From assembly GCA_937892255.1 (NCBI GenBank), contig CALAUL010000079.1, positions 1 to 9,007 of the forward strand: a stretch of DNA of 9,007 bases, given 5' to 3'. Of this stretch, positions 1 to 7,232 are shown piece after piece. The notes under the pieces are model-generated. The model did no database searches, had not been told where the DNA came from, and was given only the letters and a program-made list of their open reading frames with translations. The stretch is from an uncultured Bacteroidales bacterium (GTDB lineage Bacteria > Bacteroidota > Bacteroidia > Bacteroidales > Marinilabiliaceae). The number at the start of each line of letters is the position of its first letter. Position 1 is the first letter of the stretch. The position numbers were made by a program, and so were the translations under genes.

Positions 1-1044
1 TATCAGAGTTAGGATATAACTCAATGACAAGATAAGCAAACCCTCACTAAAGAGAATATAGCGCAAGTGATTGCGAGTTGAACCGATAGCCATACGCAAG
101 CCCATCTCTCTCTTACGTTGTTCTGTTCGGTACCAAAACGTACCTATAATACCGATAAAGACATTTACTAAGAGGAAAGCTATGACTCCGTAACGCATCT
201 TACGTTCTACGGATTGATTGCGCTGATACAAATCTCTCACATCTATCAGGCTGCTTATATCAGAGACAAAGACATTACCATAACGCATCTGCTCCATATC
301 CTCTCTAAAACGCTCTACAAAACCCTCTACCTCGTTATCTCTTACCCTAAATTCCAATGAAAAAGAAGAACTCATAGCCCACGAATCAATATCACCGAGT
401 AGCGAGTAAACTATGTAACCCATCTCTTTTGTCTCCTCATATCGACTTGATTCGAGTACATCACCCAAAAGTGTCTCATGACCTTGGCATGTCAGGCGTG
501 CACCTATAACAGGCTCATCACCAAAAAACTTATTCGACAACTTATTGCTGATTATGAGTTTATCCTCTTTCAGCATCTGTGAGAGTTCTTCTGATGTCGA
601 ACTCTTGCCCTTCATTCGATACACAAGTGGATACTCTTCTGACACTATACGACTCTCGGCAAAAGAGAAGTTCACGCTATCCACCTCATACTTATCGCCA
701 ATATTAGAACCTGTATAGGGCGCACCGAAATAGGAAAGAGTTACAGCTTCGACACCTTTATAACGAGATATTATATCTTTAAGCCCCATAAGTTGTAATC
801 TTACCGACTTCTGTCTCATCTCATCAGAAGTATTGTATTCATTGCTACAAGAGTCCACAATACTCCATTTGGCACGATATACGTTTTCGATATTCAAGTC
901 TGTAGGCTGATTGTAAAAGACGTATGAAGTATAGAGTTTATCAACCAAAAACCACATACAGAACGACACTATCAATAGTTCAAGGAAAATCCAAGCATTT
1001 GCCTTTCGTTCGTTGAATATTATCTTTATAATATGCTTTATCAT
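1..1044 (-). CDS. FtsX/MacB-type ABC transporter permease, second of a tandem pair (3' end cut by window edge)
   Basis: I translated this directly: 348 codons are open from an ATG at 1044 to the window edge without a stop. The product has the MacB-type permease layout: one membrane segment near residues 15-34, a large extracytoplasmic domain to about residue 284, a second membrane segment near 285-303, then the cytoplasmic coupling stretch (R306 to L327, containing REMGLRMAIGSTRNHL) and the start of a third segment at 328-348. Family members usually end with a loop and a fourth membrane segment, so roughly 70-80 residues are probably missing. It starts 22 bp after the preceding permease and should share its operon. 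By family it would be an inner-membrane subunit driven by the ATPase at 2391-3053. It differs clearly from the first permease, so a heterodimer is the likely arrangement; that part is inference. Substrate unknown. Confidence 0.88.
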   Translation of the reverse strand, partial: MIKHIIKIIFNERKANAWIFLELLIVSFCMWFLVDKLYTSYVFYNQPTDLNIENVYRAKWSIVDSCSNEYNTSDEMRQKSVRLQLMGLKDIISRYKGVEAVTLSYFGAPYTGSNIGDKYEVDSVNFSFAESRIVSEEYPLVYRMKGKSSTSEELSQMLKEDKLIISNKLSNKFFGDEPVIGARLTCQGHETLLGDVLESSRYEETKEMGYIVYSLLGDIDSWAMSSSFSLEFRVRDNEVEGFVERFREDMEQMRYGNVFVSDISSLIDVRDLYQRNQSVERKMRYGVIAFLLVNVFIGIIGTFWYRTEQRKREMGLRMAIGSTRNHLRYILFSEGLLILSLSYILTLI

Positions 1045-1066
1045 AATCGTATATTTAAATGTGTTA

Positions 1067-2365
1067 TTATTGTCTTCCGAGTGCTTTCACTACGCTCTGC
1101 TTTGATGTCAACCATGCAGGAACTAACGCGCTGACAAGGTTTAGAATCAGACAGAAGACGAATGCCAAGACGAATACATCTATGCTTATCATACTACGCA
1201 TATCCAACATAGCATCACCTCCAACTGCAGTCAAAACAACGACCGCTCCTGCTACCATATCGCTTATAATAGTCACTCCTAAATAAGCGATCAACAGACC
1301 GAAGAAACCACCGAGAAGTGTCATTATCAAGTTCTCTAACAGTATCTGCTTTATAATATCCATACGTGTTGCACCGAACACCTTGCGCACTCCTATCTCC
1401 TCCATTCGACGACGCATGCGCGACTGCGTAGTACTTGAAAGGTTTATACCCGGGACAAGCAATGCTACTAATATCAACAACACATCAAAGAGGATAGCCT
1501 CACGTCGATTATTATCAAACTCCAGATACCTGTTAAGACCGAGAGAAAGAATATCATCTACTTCTGATGTAGTACACGGCTGGTTGTGAAACGAGATACG
1601 CATGTTGTCAAGCCCTTTATTGAACTCCTCCAATCGCTTGTCCAAATCGGCACGAATGATAGGAAATGACTCTTTGTCTTTTGCCACAATACAGCACGAG
1701 AACATACCCATTATACCTTCAATGAACTCTGTCTGGTCTGTAACTGTAGTATACGGATACCACACCTCAGCATAAGAGCGGGAAGCCAACAATGACACAT
1801 CTTTGACAACACCACAGACCATATACTCTTTGAAGTCAATATTGAACGTTTTGCCTACCACATCAGCTGTACCGAAGAGTCGTTTGGCTGTACTCTCACA
1901 TATCACAGCCTTATTAATAGCACTTTTGAAATCTGCCTCTGTAAAAGGTTCGCCATAGATGAAGTCATACTCAAAAGCTCTGAAAAACTCATGGTCAGAA
2001 GCGATAACATTAGCTACAGCACCGTTGGTTGTACCACGCAAACTCACATAGTTGGTTGCAAGCTGATTGTAACCGGTCACAATCTCTGCCCCCTCAAGGC
2101 CTCTTATAACTTGTTCTATCACTTTATTAGACAGTAACGAGTTCGACTCTTGCGACGCATTAGGAAAATTCACCGTAGTGCCCACCACAAAGAGGCTTCT
2201 ATCTCTGTTAACCTCTGGTGCCAAAGGGTCATTCTTTACCTTGTCTATTATCACTACGCACATCACCATTGCTATGGCCAACGCTGTACCTATGATACTT
2301 ATGATACTCATGAAAGGGTTGCTCTTCATCACCTGTATCACTTGTCGTATATATATCTTTATCAT
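1067..2365 (-). CDS. FtsX/MacB-type ABC transporter permease, first of the pair
   Basis: A complete 432-residue protein with the four-segment MacB/FtsX topology: membrane segments near residues 20-40, 289-309, 344-368 and 394-416. A periplasmic MacB-like core domain lies between the first two (about 41-288). The cytoplasmic coupling motif is textbook for the family: R316 to R334, containing RMRRRMEEIGVRKVFGATR, followed by the ILLENLIMTLLGG stretch leading into the third segment. The ATG at 2365 (MIKIYIRQ) begins 25 bp after the ATPase stop and matches how the second permease starts (MIKHIIKI). By family these permeases use ATP hydrolysis for mechanotransmission or for periplasm-to-outside export rather than classical transmembrane transport. 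Its position between the ATPase and the second permease makes it a pump subunit. The substrate could be a drug, peptide, lipid or lipoprotein; nothing here decides which. Confidence 0.93.
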   Translation of the reverse strand: MIKIYIRQVIQVMKSNPFMSIISIIGTALAIAMVMCVVIIDKVKNDPLAPEVNRDRSLFVVGTTVNFPNASQESNSLLSNKVIEQVIRGLEGAEIVTGYNQLATNYVSLRGTTNGAVANVIASDHEFFRAFEYDFIYGEPFTEADFKSAINKAVICESTAKRLFGTADVVGKTFNIDFKEYMVCGVVKDVSLLASRSYAEVWYPYTTVTDQTEFIEGIMGMFSCCIVAKDKESFPIIRADLDKRLEEFNKGLDNMRISFHNQPCTTSEVDDILSLGLNRYLEFDNNRREAILFDVLLILVALLVPGINLSSTTQSRMRRRMEEIGVRKVFGATRMDIIKQILLENLIMTLLGGFFGLLIAYLGVTIISDMVAGAVVVLTAVGGDAMLDMRSMISIDVFVLAFVFCLILNLVSALVPAWLTSKQSVVKALGRQ

Positions 2366-2390
2366 AATACTCTATCCTTTCTTCTTATCA

Positions 2391-3053
2391 TTAGAAAACC
2401 TGTTGACCGTCAAAGAGTCGAATGATACGAGAGGTCTGTTTTGCTTGTTCGTCATTATGAGTCACCATGACGATAGTACGACCTTCGCTGTTGAGTTTGT
2501 GAAGCAGGTCCATGACCTCAACACCCATCTTACTATCGAGGTTACCCGTTGGCTCATCGGCAAGGATAATCTCGGGATTGCCTACTATAGCACGCGCTAT
2601 AGCAACACGCTGACACTGTCCACCTGAGAGTTGAGAAGGGAAATGACGCATACGATGAGCCAAACCAACCTTTGCCAATATCTCCTCTGCACGCTCTCTT
2701 CTCTCTTTGGCTTTTACTCCACGATAGAGCAATGGCAATTCGACATTGTCAATGACATTGAGTGTGTTGATAAGATGGAAACTCTGGAAGACAAAACCAA
2801 GCTTCTCGTTGCGGAACTTAGCAAGTTGCTTTTCATTCATCTTTGTCACGTCTGTATCGCCTATAGTCATAAGACCCTCGCTTGGACTATCAAGCAGACC
2901 TATGATATTAAGGAGAGTTGACTTTCCACAACCTGAAGGTCCCATGATAGAGACAAATTCGTTCTTCTTAATATCGATATTGATATTGTCCAATGCTACC
3001 GTTTCTATCTCATCGGTACGGTAAACTTTTTTGATATTAGTTAAAGTTATCAT
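2391..3053 (-). CDS. ABC transporter ATP-binding protein, LolD/MacB-like
   Basis: A 220-residue nucleotide-binding subunit with every expected motif (numbered from the chosen start): Walker A GPSGCGKST at 38-46, Q-loop Q90, signature LSGGQCQR at 142-149, Walker B IILADEP at 162-168 with catalytic E167, D-loop NLD at 171-173 and switch histidine H199. The overall sequence and length fit the LolD/MacB/FtsE group that partners FtsX-type permeases. An in-frame ATG at 3077 would add eight residues (MCIKNYNN) with no family likeness. I prefer the ATG at 3053 because MITLTNIKKVYRTDEIETVAL is the usual N-terminus, and it leaves a 29-bp gap after the adaptor gene. It acts on the cytoplasmic face as a dimer powering the two downstream permeases. 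One oddity is that the fifth or sixth signature position, often glutamine, is cysteine (C147); the invariant SGGQ is intact. Confidence 0.94.
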   Translation of the reverse strand: MITLTNIKKVYRTDEIETVALDNINIDIKKNEFVSIMGPSGCGKSTLLNIIGLLDSPSEGLMTIGDTDVTKMNEKQLAKFRNEKLGFVFQSFHLINTLNVIDNVELPLLYRGVKAKERRERAEEILAKVGLAHRMRHFPSQLSGGQCQRVAIARAIVGNPEIILADEPTGNLDSKMGVEVMDLLHKLNSEGRTIVMVTHNDEQAKQTSRIIRLFDGQQVF

Positions 3054-3082
3054 GTTGTTATAGTTTTTTATACACATTATTG

Positions 3083-4330
3083 TTATCTCTCTATATTCAA
3101 AGTATTTCTATCTGGCATACTCTCTTGTGAATTTGTGACTATCACCTCGCCCTCCCTTAAACCTTCCAGGACCTCAACATAGTCATAGTTACTTTCGCCT
3201 AAGAGTACCTCTCTGCGATACAGTTTGTCTCCCTCACGCACAAAAACCTCTTGTTTGCCCTTACCCTTATAATAAGCGCCGTTGCTTACTCTCAGCACAC
3301 CGCTTTTGATTGAGGACTTGACATATACATCACATTTCAGACCCGATTTGAGTCTCTTGTCGCTATCGTCATCTAAACTTACAGTGAACGAAATGACGCC
3401 ATTGCGAGACAGAGGAGTCACCTCACTAACTCTCCCAGTGAATGTATCACGACCCTGACGCACATCGACCAATGTTCCTACACTTACTCTATCAGCATAC
3501 ATATCGGCTATGTTACATTCTACCTTGAAGTGTGTTAGGTCAGCCACTATAGCCAAACACTCACCCTTGTTAACTTGAGCACCAATGACATTATTGACAT
3601 AAGTAAGGATAGCCTTACGCGGAGCACAAACGGCAGCTTCGTCTATCGTTCGCTTCAATTCACTCATGCTACGACGGAATATCTCCAAATCGAGTTCTTC
3701 TACTTTGAAGTCAGCATCTGCCATTTGCTTTTCGTACTCATAACGTTGTCTATCTTCATCAAGACGTAGTTTACCAACATTGTAACTGAGTTCCATTTGT
3801 TTGACCTTATCAGTAGTACCTGCGCCAAGGCTATCAAGGTACTGTTCGTTGCGCCACTCCACAGCCTTTCTGTTTAGTTCCATCTGTGCCACCTTTAGTT
3901 GCATTTCCATCTCCGAAAGCTGGCTTTGACGTTTGATTTTCAACTGTTGCAACTTCAAAACTCTCATCTGCTCTTCGTCCTTCATCTTCTTATAGTCAGT
4001 CTCTACACTTTGCAAGTCAAGTTTTAAGATGGGTGTGTTGACATCAACAGTATCACCTTCTCTACGATATACCTCTAATATGCGAGTAGAGATAGGAGAG
4101 TTGATATTCTCTTCATATAGTGGTCTTATCTGTCCTACACCACTAACAGCTATTTCTATCTCTCCTCTATCTACAGTTGACATCTTCAATAACTCTTCCG
4201 ACACACCTGTTTTAAATAGCGAGAATAGCAGAATAGCACCACCTGCAATAACACCAGCAACGATTGCTATACGAAGCATCTTGTTTCGTTTCTCTTTTCT
4301 TAGTTGTTCCTTTGGTATTTGTATGTCCAT
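3083..4330 (-). CDS. HlyD/MacA-like periplasmic adaptor (membrane fusion protein)
   Basis: A 415-residue adaptor counted from the ATG at 4330. The N-terminus is a short basic cytoplasmic tail and an uncleaved membrane anchor (about 19-38: LRIAIVAGVIAGGAILLFSL). It is followed by a first lipoyl half (about 70-105), a long charged coiled-coil hairpin (about 106-235), the second lipoyl half (about 236-265), a beta-barrel domain (about 266-340) and a membrane-proximal domain to the end. There is no lipobox cysteine. The frame stays open upstream to an ATG at 4477, but that 49-residue extension has no family character and overlaps promoter-like DNA, so I reject it. By family the protein would bridge the inner-membrane pump and an outer-membrane TolC-like channel. 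It is the first gene of the export operon, directly behind the sigma-54-type promoter. MacA/HlyD-like is as specific as I can be. Confidence 0.93.
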   Translation of the reverse strand: MDIQIPKEQLRKEKRNKMLRIAIVAGVIAGGAILLFSLFKTGVSEELLKMSTVDRGEIEIAVSGVGQIRPLYEENINSPISTRILEVYRREGDTVDVNTPILKLDLQSVETDYKKMKDEEQMRVLKLQQLKIKRQSQLSEMEMQLKVAQMELNRKAVEWRNEQYLDSLGAGTTDKVKQMELSYNVGKLRLDEDRQRYEYEKQMADADFKVEELDLEIFRRSMSELKRTIDEAAVCAPRKAILTYVNNVIGAQVNKGECLAIVADLTHFKVECNIADMYADRVSVGTLVDVRQGRDTFTGRVSEVTPLSRNGVISFTVSLDDDSDKRLKSGLKCDVYVKSSIKSGVLRVSNGAYYKGKGKQEVFVREGDKLYRREVLLGESNYDYVEVLEGLREGEVIVTNSQESMPDRNTLNIER

Positions 4331-4366
4331 ATTGTGTTTCGTTTTATGTATACACTTAATGGTATG

Positions 4367-4381
4367 GCATTTCTTGTGCCA
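4367..4381 (-). promoter_or_regulatory. Sigma-54-type (-24/-12) promoter of the export operon
   Basis: On the minus strand the sequence is TGGCAC, five bases (AAGAA), then ATGC. The sigma-54 consensus is TGGCAC-N5-TTGC, so the -24 half is perfect and the -12 half has one mismatch. The spacing from GG to GC is exactly the required 12 bp. This puts transcription start near 4355 and leaves a leader of about 25 nt before the ATG at 4330. Both values are typical, and together they support that start over the one at 4477. The assignment is by motif only; no other convincing promoter lies between the mutS terminator and the adaptor gene. Confidence 0.7.
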
Positions 4382-4398
4382 AACTATGCCACAAGAAA
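4370..4398. repeat. Inverted repeat overlapping the -24 element
   Basis: Perfect 9-bp arms TTTCTTGTG (4370-4378) and CACAAGAAA (4390-4398) are separated by 11 bp. The left arm covers the spacer and part of the -24 box of the sigma-54-type promoter; the right arm lies just upstream of it. The repeat is upstream of the inferred transcription start, so it would act as DNA (for example an operator dyad) rather than as an RNA hairpin. It could also be partly incidental, because the promoter motif itself contributes TGGCA/TGCCA symmetry. Confidence 0.5.
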
Positions 4399-4446
4399 AG
4401 AATACGCTGATTAACAACGCATTAAACAAACGACACACTATAGCAC

Positions 4447-4468
4447 AAGTGTTCGATTCCGAACACTT
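4447..4468. repeat. Dyad with 9-bp arms, candidate activator binding site
   Basis: Arms AAGTGTTCG (4447-4455) and CGAACACTT (4460-4468) are exact reverse complements around a 4-bp centre (ATTC). Size and symmetry suit a dimeric Fis-type helix-turn-helix, the DNA-binding fold of NtrC-family activators. It lies about 95-115 bp upstream of the inferred start of the export operon. It is the palindromic member of the half-site cluster reaching 4507. Confidence 0.65.
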
Positions 4469-4507
4469 TCCGAACACTTATACATAGGAGCGGACACTAT
4501 CGGACAA
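4449..4507 (-). promoter_or_regulatory. Upstream activator-binding cluster (GTGTYCG half-sites)
   Basis: On the minus strand there are four direct copies of a seven-base half-site: TTGTCCG (4501-4507), GTGTCCG (4491-4497), GTGTTCG (4471-4477) and GTGTTCG (4460-4466), plus one inverted GTGTTCG facing the last (4449-4455). Start-to-start spacings of the direct copies are 10, 20 and 11 bp, close to one, two and one helical turns, so all would face the same side of the DNA. The position, about 95-150 bp upstream of the inferred start, is standard for sigma-54 enhancers. The binding protein is not in the window. The role is inferred from position, repetition and phasing. Confidence 0.62.
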
Positions 4508-4511
4508 TGAG

Positions 4512-4551
4512 ACAAAAGGAAAGCGCATCAAGATAGAAATCCAGATGCGCT
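4512..4551 (-). terminator. Rho-independent terminator after mutS
   Basis: Reading the minus strand, AGCGCATC (4544-4551) pairs perfectly with GATGCGCT (4522-4529) around a 14-nt loop and is followed at once by the T-rich run TTCCTTTTG. It begins 24 bp after the mutS stop codon, so it should end the amn-holA-mutS transcript and insulate the export promoter. The 8-bp stem, with five G:C pairs, is adequate; the run of T is interrupted by two C, so some read-through is possible. Confidence 0.8.
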
Positions 4552-4575
4552 ACATTATTATCTATAGTGGTTATC

Positions 4576-7203
4576 TCAGATGCCGAGTACTCTCTTTATT
4601 TCGCTAAGTTTGTTGAGAGCTTCAAGAGGAGTAAGGTTATTGATATCACACCCTTTTATTTCATCTCTCACCATCAGAAGCACAGGGTCGTCAAGTTGAA
4701 AGAGCGACAATTGATATGGTTCTGAGTCTTTTTTCTTAGTAGACTTACCCTTTGTATCGATAGACTCAACGGGTGCATCGAGATCTATATGTCCTTTTCG
4801 ATGTGCATTTTCTAAGTCATGTAGTATTTCGTTTGCTCTATCAAGCACACGTTTAGGCATACCTGCCAATTTAGCAACATGTATACCGAAAGAGTGTTCG
4901 CTACCACCGGGCACGAGTTTGCGCATGAAGATGACGCGTCCATCACACTCTTTGACAGATACGTTGTAGTTGCGTATACGTTCGTGTGTAGAAGCCATCT
5001 CGTTAAGCTCATGGTAGTGAGTTGCAAAGAGAGTCTTAGCTTGAACCTTAGGATTATCATGTAGGTATTCGACGATAGACCAAGCCAATGATATACCATC
5101 ATACGTAGATGTACCACGACCGAGTTCGTCAAAGAGGACGAGGCTCTTCGGTGTAACGTTGTTGAGTATATTAGCACTCTCAGTCATCTCTACCATGAAT
5201 GTTGACTCACCTTGCGATATATTATCTGACGCACCTACACGAGTGAATATCTTATCTACTATACCTATGTGAGCCTCCGAAGCTGGTACGAAACAGCCTA
5301 TTTGTGCCATGAGGACAATAAGTGCTGTCTGTCTAAGGAGTGCGCTCTTACCCGCCATGTTAGGACCTGTGATGATGATGATTTGTTCGTTGTTGCAATC
5401 AAGATGAACATCATTAGCGATATAGTTCTCACTCTCTCCAAGAATCTTCTCTATCACAGGGTGACGACCATCCTTGATATCAAGAACGTCATCATTGGTA
5501 ATCGTTGGACGGCAGTAGTTGTTGAGATAAGCCACCTTATAAAACGAGAATAGCACATCAAACTCAGCCAGAGTAAACGCATTGGTCTGTATAGGCTGTA
5601 GGTTTGAGATGAGGAATGAGAGTAACTCGTTGTATATCTGAGCTTCGATAGTCAGAATACGGTCCTCAGCTGTAAGTATCTTGTTCTCATACTCTTTAAG
5701 TTCTTCGGTGATGTATCTCTCAGCCTGAGCTAAAGTCTGCTTGCGTATCCAACTCTCTGGCACTTTATCTTTGTGTGTATTGCGTACCTCTATATAATAG
5801 CCAAAGACATTGGTGTAACCTATCTTAAGACTTGAGATACCCGTTTCGTCACTTAGACGTTGTTGCATATCAAGGAGGTAATCCTTGCTTGAAGTTGACA
5901 ATCGGCGCAAATCATCAAGCTCTGCAGATACACCATTTGCTATGACGCCACCTTTGTTGACGTTGGTAGCTGGTTCAGGAAGAATAGTCTTCTTAATGTA
6001 AGCTATAGTGGAGTTACAATCATTGATATTAACACCAATAGACTTAAGGTGTTCGCAGTCAGCTGTTGTACAAGCTGCTTTAATAGGTGCTATGGCACTT
6101 AGAGCTCGCATTAGCTGTATCACCTCACGAGGTGATATACGAGCACTTGCTATCTTACCGACCAATCTCTCAAGGTCACCTATCTGTTGTAGTGACTCTT
6201 CTATAGTCTCAGCAAACGAACAATCGTCACGAAGGTATTCGACTATATCCAAACGTTTTTCGATGCTTGACTTATCCTTCAGTGGCAATGATATCCAACG
6301 CTTGAGCATACGAGAGCCCATAGGGGTAACAGTATTGTCTATGGTATCAGTTAGGGAGTGTGCTCCGTCTATGCCACTTGGGAATAGTTCAAGGTTGCGT
6401 ATAGTAAACTTATCAAGCCATACGTAAGACTCTCCTTCTATACGTTTTATCTTATTGATATGAGATAGTTTGTCATGTTGCGTAATATCAAGGTAGTGCA
6501 TAATAGCACCTGCAGCAGTGACACCTAAGTCATTAGCTTCTATACCAAACCCTTTGAGGGACTGTGTCTCAAAGTGTTTGATGAGTCTTTCCTTTGCTGA
6601 TGATGTTACAAAAGCCCAATCATCAAATGGGAAAGTGAGCCAGTTAGTTCCGAATGACTCTACAAACATCTGACGTTTGCCTTTCTCGAAAAGTATCTCT
6701 TTGGGTTTGAATGTAGCCAACATACGATCTATATAGTCTACTTGACCTTCACCCATTAAGAACTCACCTGTAGATATATCCAAGAAAGCGATACCAATAC
6801 CCATATTCGTCTGATGAACAGCACAAAGGTAGTTGTTCTCTCTATTATCAAGTACATTATCACTTATAGCGACACCTGGAGTTACGACCTCCGTTATACC
6901 ACGTTTGACAATACCTTTTGCGAGTTTGGGATCTTCAAGTTGGTCACAAATAGCTACCCTATAACCTGCTCTGACAAGCTTAGGGAGATAAGTATCTATT
7001 GCATGATGAGGGAAACCAGCTAACTCTTGAGCCGCCGAACCATTGTTACGTGAGGTAAGAGTAATACCAAGAACTTTAGCTGTTGTCACAGCATCAGAAG
7101 AAAAAGTCTCATAAAAATCACCCACTCTAAACAGAAGAATAGCATCAGGATACTTAGCTTTAATGCTATTATATTGCTTCATTAACGGAGTTTCAGATGC
7201 CAT
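4576..7203 (-). CDS. mutS: DNA mismatch repair protein MutS
   Basis: A complete 875-residue MutS1. The N-terminal mismatch-recognition domain carries the Phe-X-Glu motif (F30-Y31-E32 in GDFYETF) that stacks on and contacts the mispaired base. Connector, lever and clamp domains follow (about 125-560). The ABC-type ATPase domain has Walker A GPNMAGKSA (613-621), Walker B with D692 and E693 in LVLFDELGRGTS, and the ATHYHEL segment (727-733). Close to the C-terminus QLSLF (831-835) fits the sliding-clamp-binding consensus. Known role: binds mismatches and small loops as a dimer and, with MutL, starts strand-specific repair. The ATG at 7203 is chosen because TAA lies in frame two codons upstream and ETPLMKQY is a normal family start. 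It begins 29 bp after holA and probably shares its transcript; a terminator follows. The residue after GKS is alanine rather than the commoner threonine. Confidence 0.98.
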   Translation of the reverse strand: MASETPLMKQYNSIKAKYPDAILLFRVGDFYETFSSDAVTTAKVLGITLTSRNNGSAAQELAGFPHHAIDTYLPKLVRAGYRVAICDQLEDPKLAKGIVKRGITEVVTPGVAISDNVLDNRENNYLCAVHQTNMGIGIAFLDISTGEFLMGEGQVDYIDRMLATFKPKEILFEKGKRQMFVESFGTNWLTFPFDDWAFVTSSAKERLIKHFETQSLKGFGIEANDLGVTAAGAIMHYLDITQHDKLSHINKIKRIEGESYVWLDKFTIRNLELFPSGIDGAHSLTDTIDNTVTPMGSRMLKRWISLPLKDKSSIEKRLDIVEYLRDDCSFAETIEESLQQIGDLERLVGKIASARISPREVIQLMRALSAIAPIKAACTTADCEHLKSIGVNINDCNSTIAYIKKTILPEPATNVNKGGVIANGVSAELDDLRRLSTSSKDYLLDMQQRLSDETGISSLKIGYTNVFGYYIEVRNTHKDKVPESWIRKQTLAQAERYITEELKEYENKILTAEDRILTIEAQIYNELLSFLISNLQPIQTNAFTLAEFDVLFSFYKVAYLNNYCRPTITNDDVLDIKDGRHPVIEKILGESENYIANDVHLDCNNEQIIIITGPNMAGKSALLRQTALIVLMAQIGCFVPASEAHIGIVDKIFTRVGASDNISQGESTFMVEMTESANILNNVTPKSLVLFDELGRGTSTYDGISLAWSIVEYLHDNPKVQAKTLFATHYHELNEMASTHERIRNYNVSVKECDGRVIFMRKLVPGGSEHSFGIHVAKLAGMPKRVLDRANEILHDLENAHRKGHIDLDAPVESIDTKGKSTKKKDSEPYQLSLFQLDDPVLLMVRDEIKGCDINNLTPLEALNKLSEIKRVLGI

Positions 7204-7232
7204 ATATTATAGTATATATTGTGTATTTCGTA

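Noticed and set aside
2178..2627. A 149-codon open frame on the plus strand.
   Set aside because: It lies opposite the ATPase and permease genes, has no family character and exists because the minus-strand codons leave that frame open. The same applies to the other plus-strand frames, including 4029-4487 and 6008-6427.
3054..3077. Eight-residue N-terminal extension of the ATPase from the ATG at 3077.
   Set aside because: The added residues do not resemble the family, and the ATG at 3053 gives the usual N-terminus. The alternative remains possible because it would sit 5 bp after the adaptor stop.
4379..4430. A Bacteroidota housekeeping promoter (TTTG near -33, TAnnTTTG near -7) was sought; TAGTTTGG with an upstream GTTTG is a partial match.
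   Set aside because: The -7 box lacks one base of the consensus and the spacing is loose. The -24/-12 element is a much better match in the same place.
4449..4507. Short repeats considered as a CRISPR-like or tandem-repeat array.
   Set aside because: The units are only seven bases, spacers are 3-13 bp, one copy is inverted, and the cluster sits upstream of a promoter. Binding sites explain it better.
7204..7232. A/T-rich gap between holA and mutS as a possible mutS promoter.
   Set aside because: At 29 bp it is too short for a full promoter on its own and I see no recognisable -33/-7 pair; co-transcription is simpler, though a start inside holA cannot be excluded.
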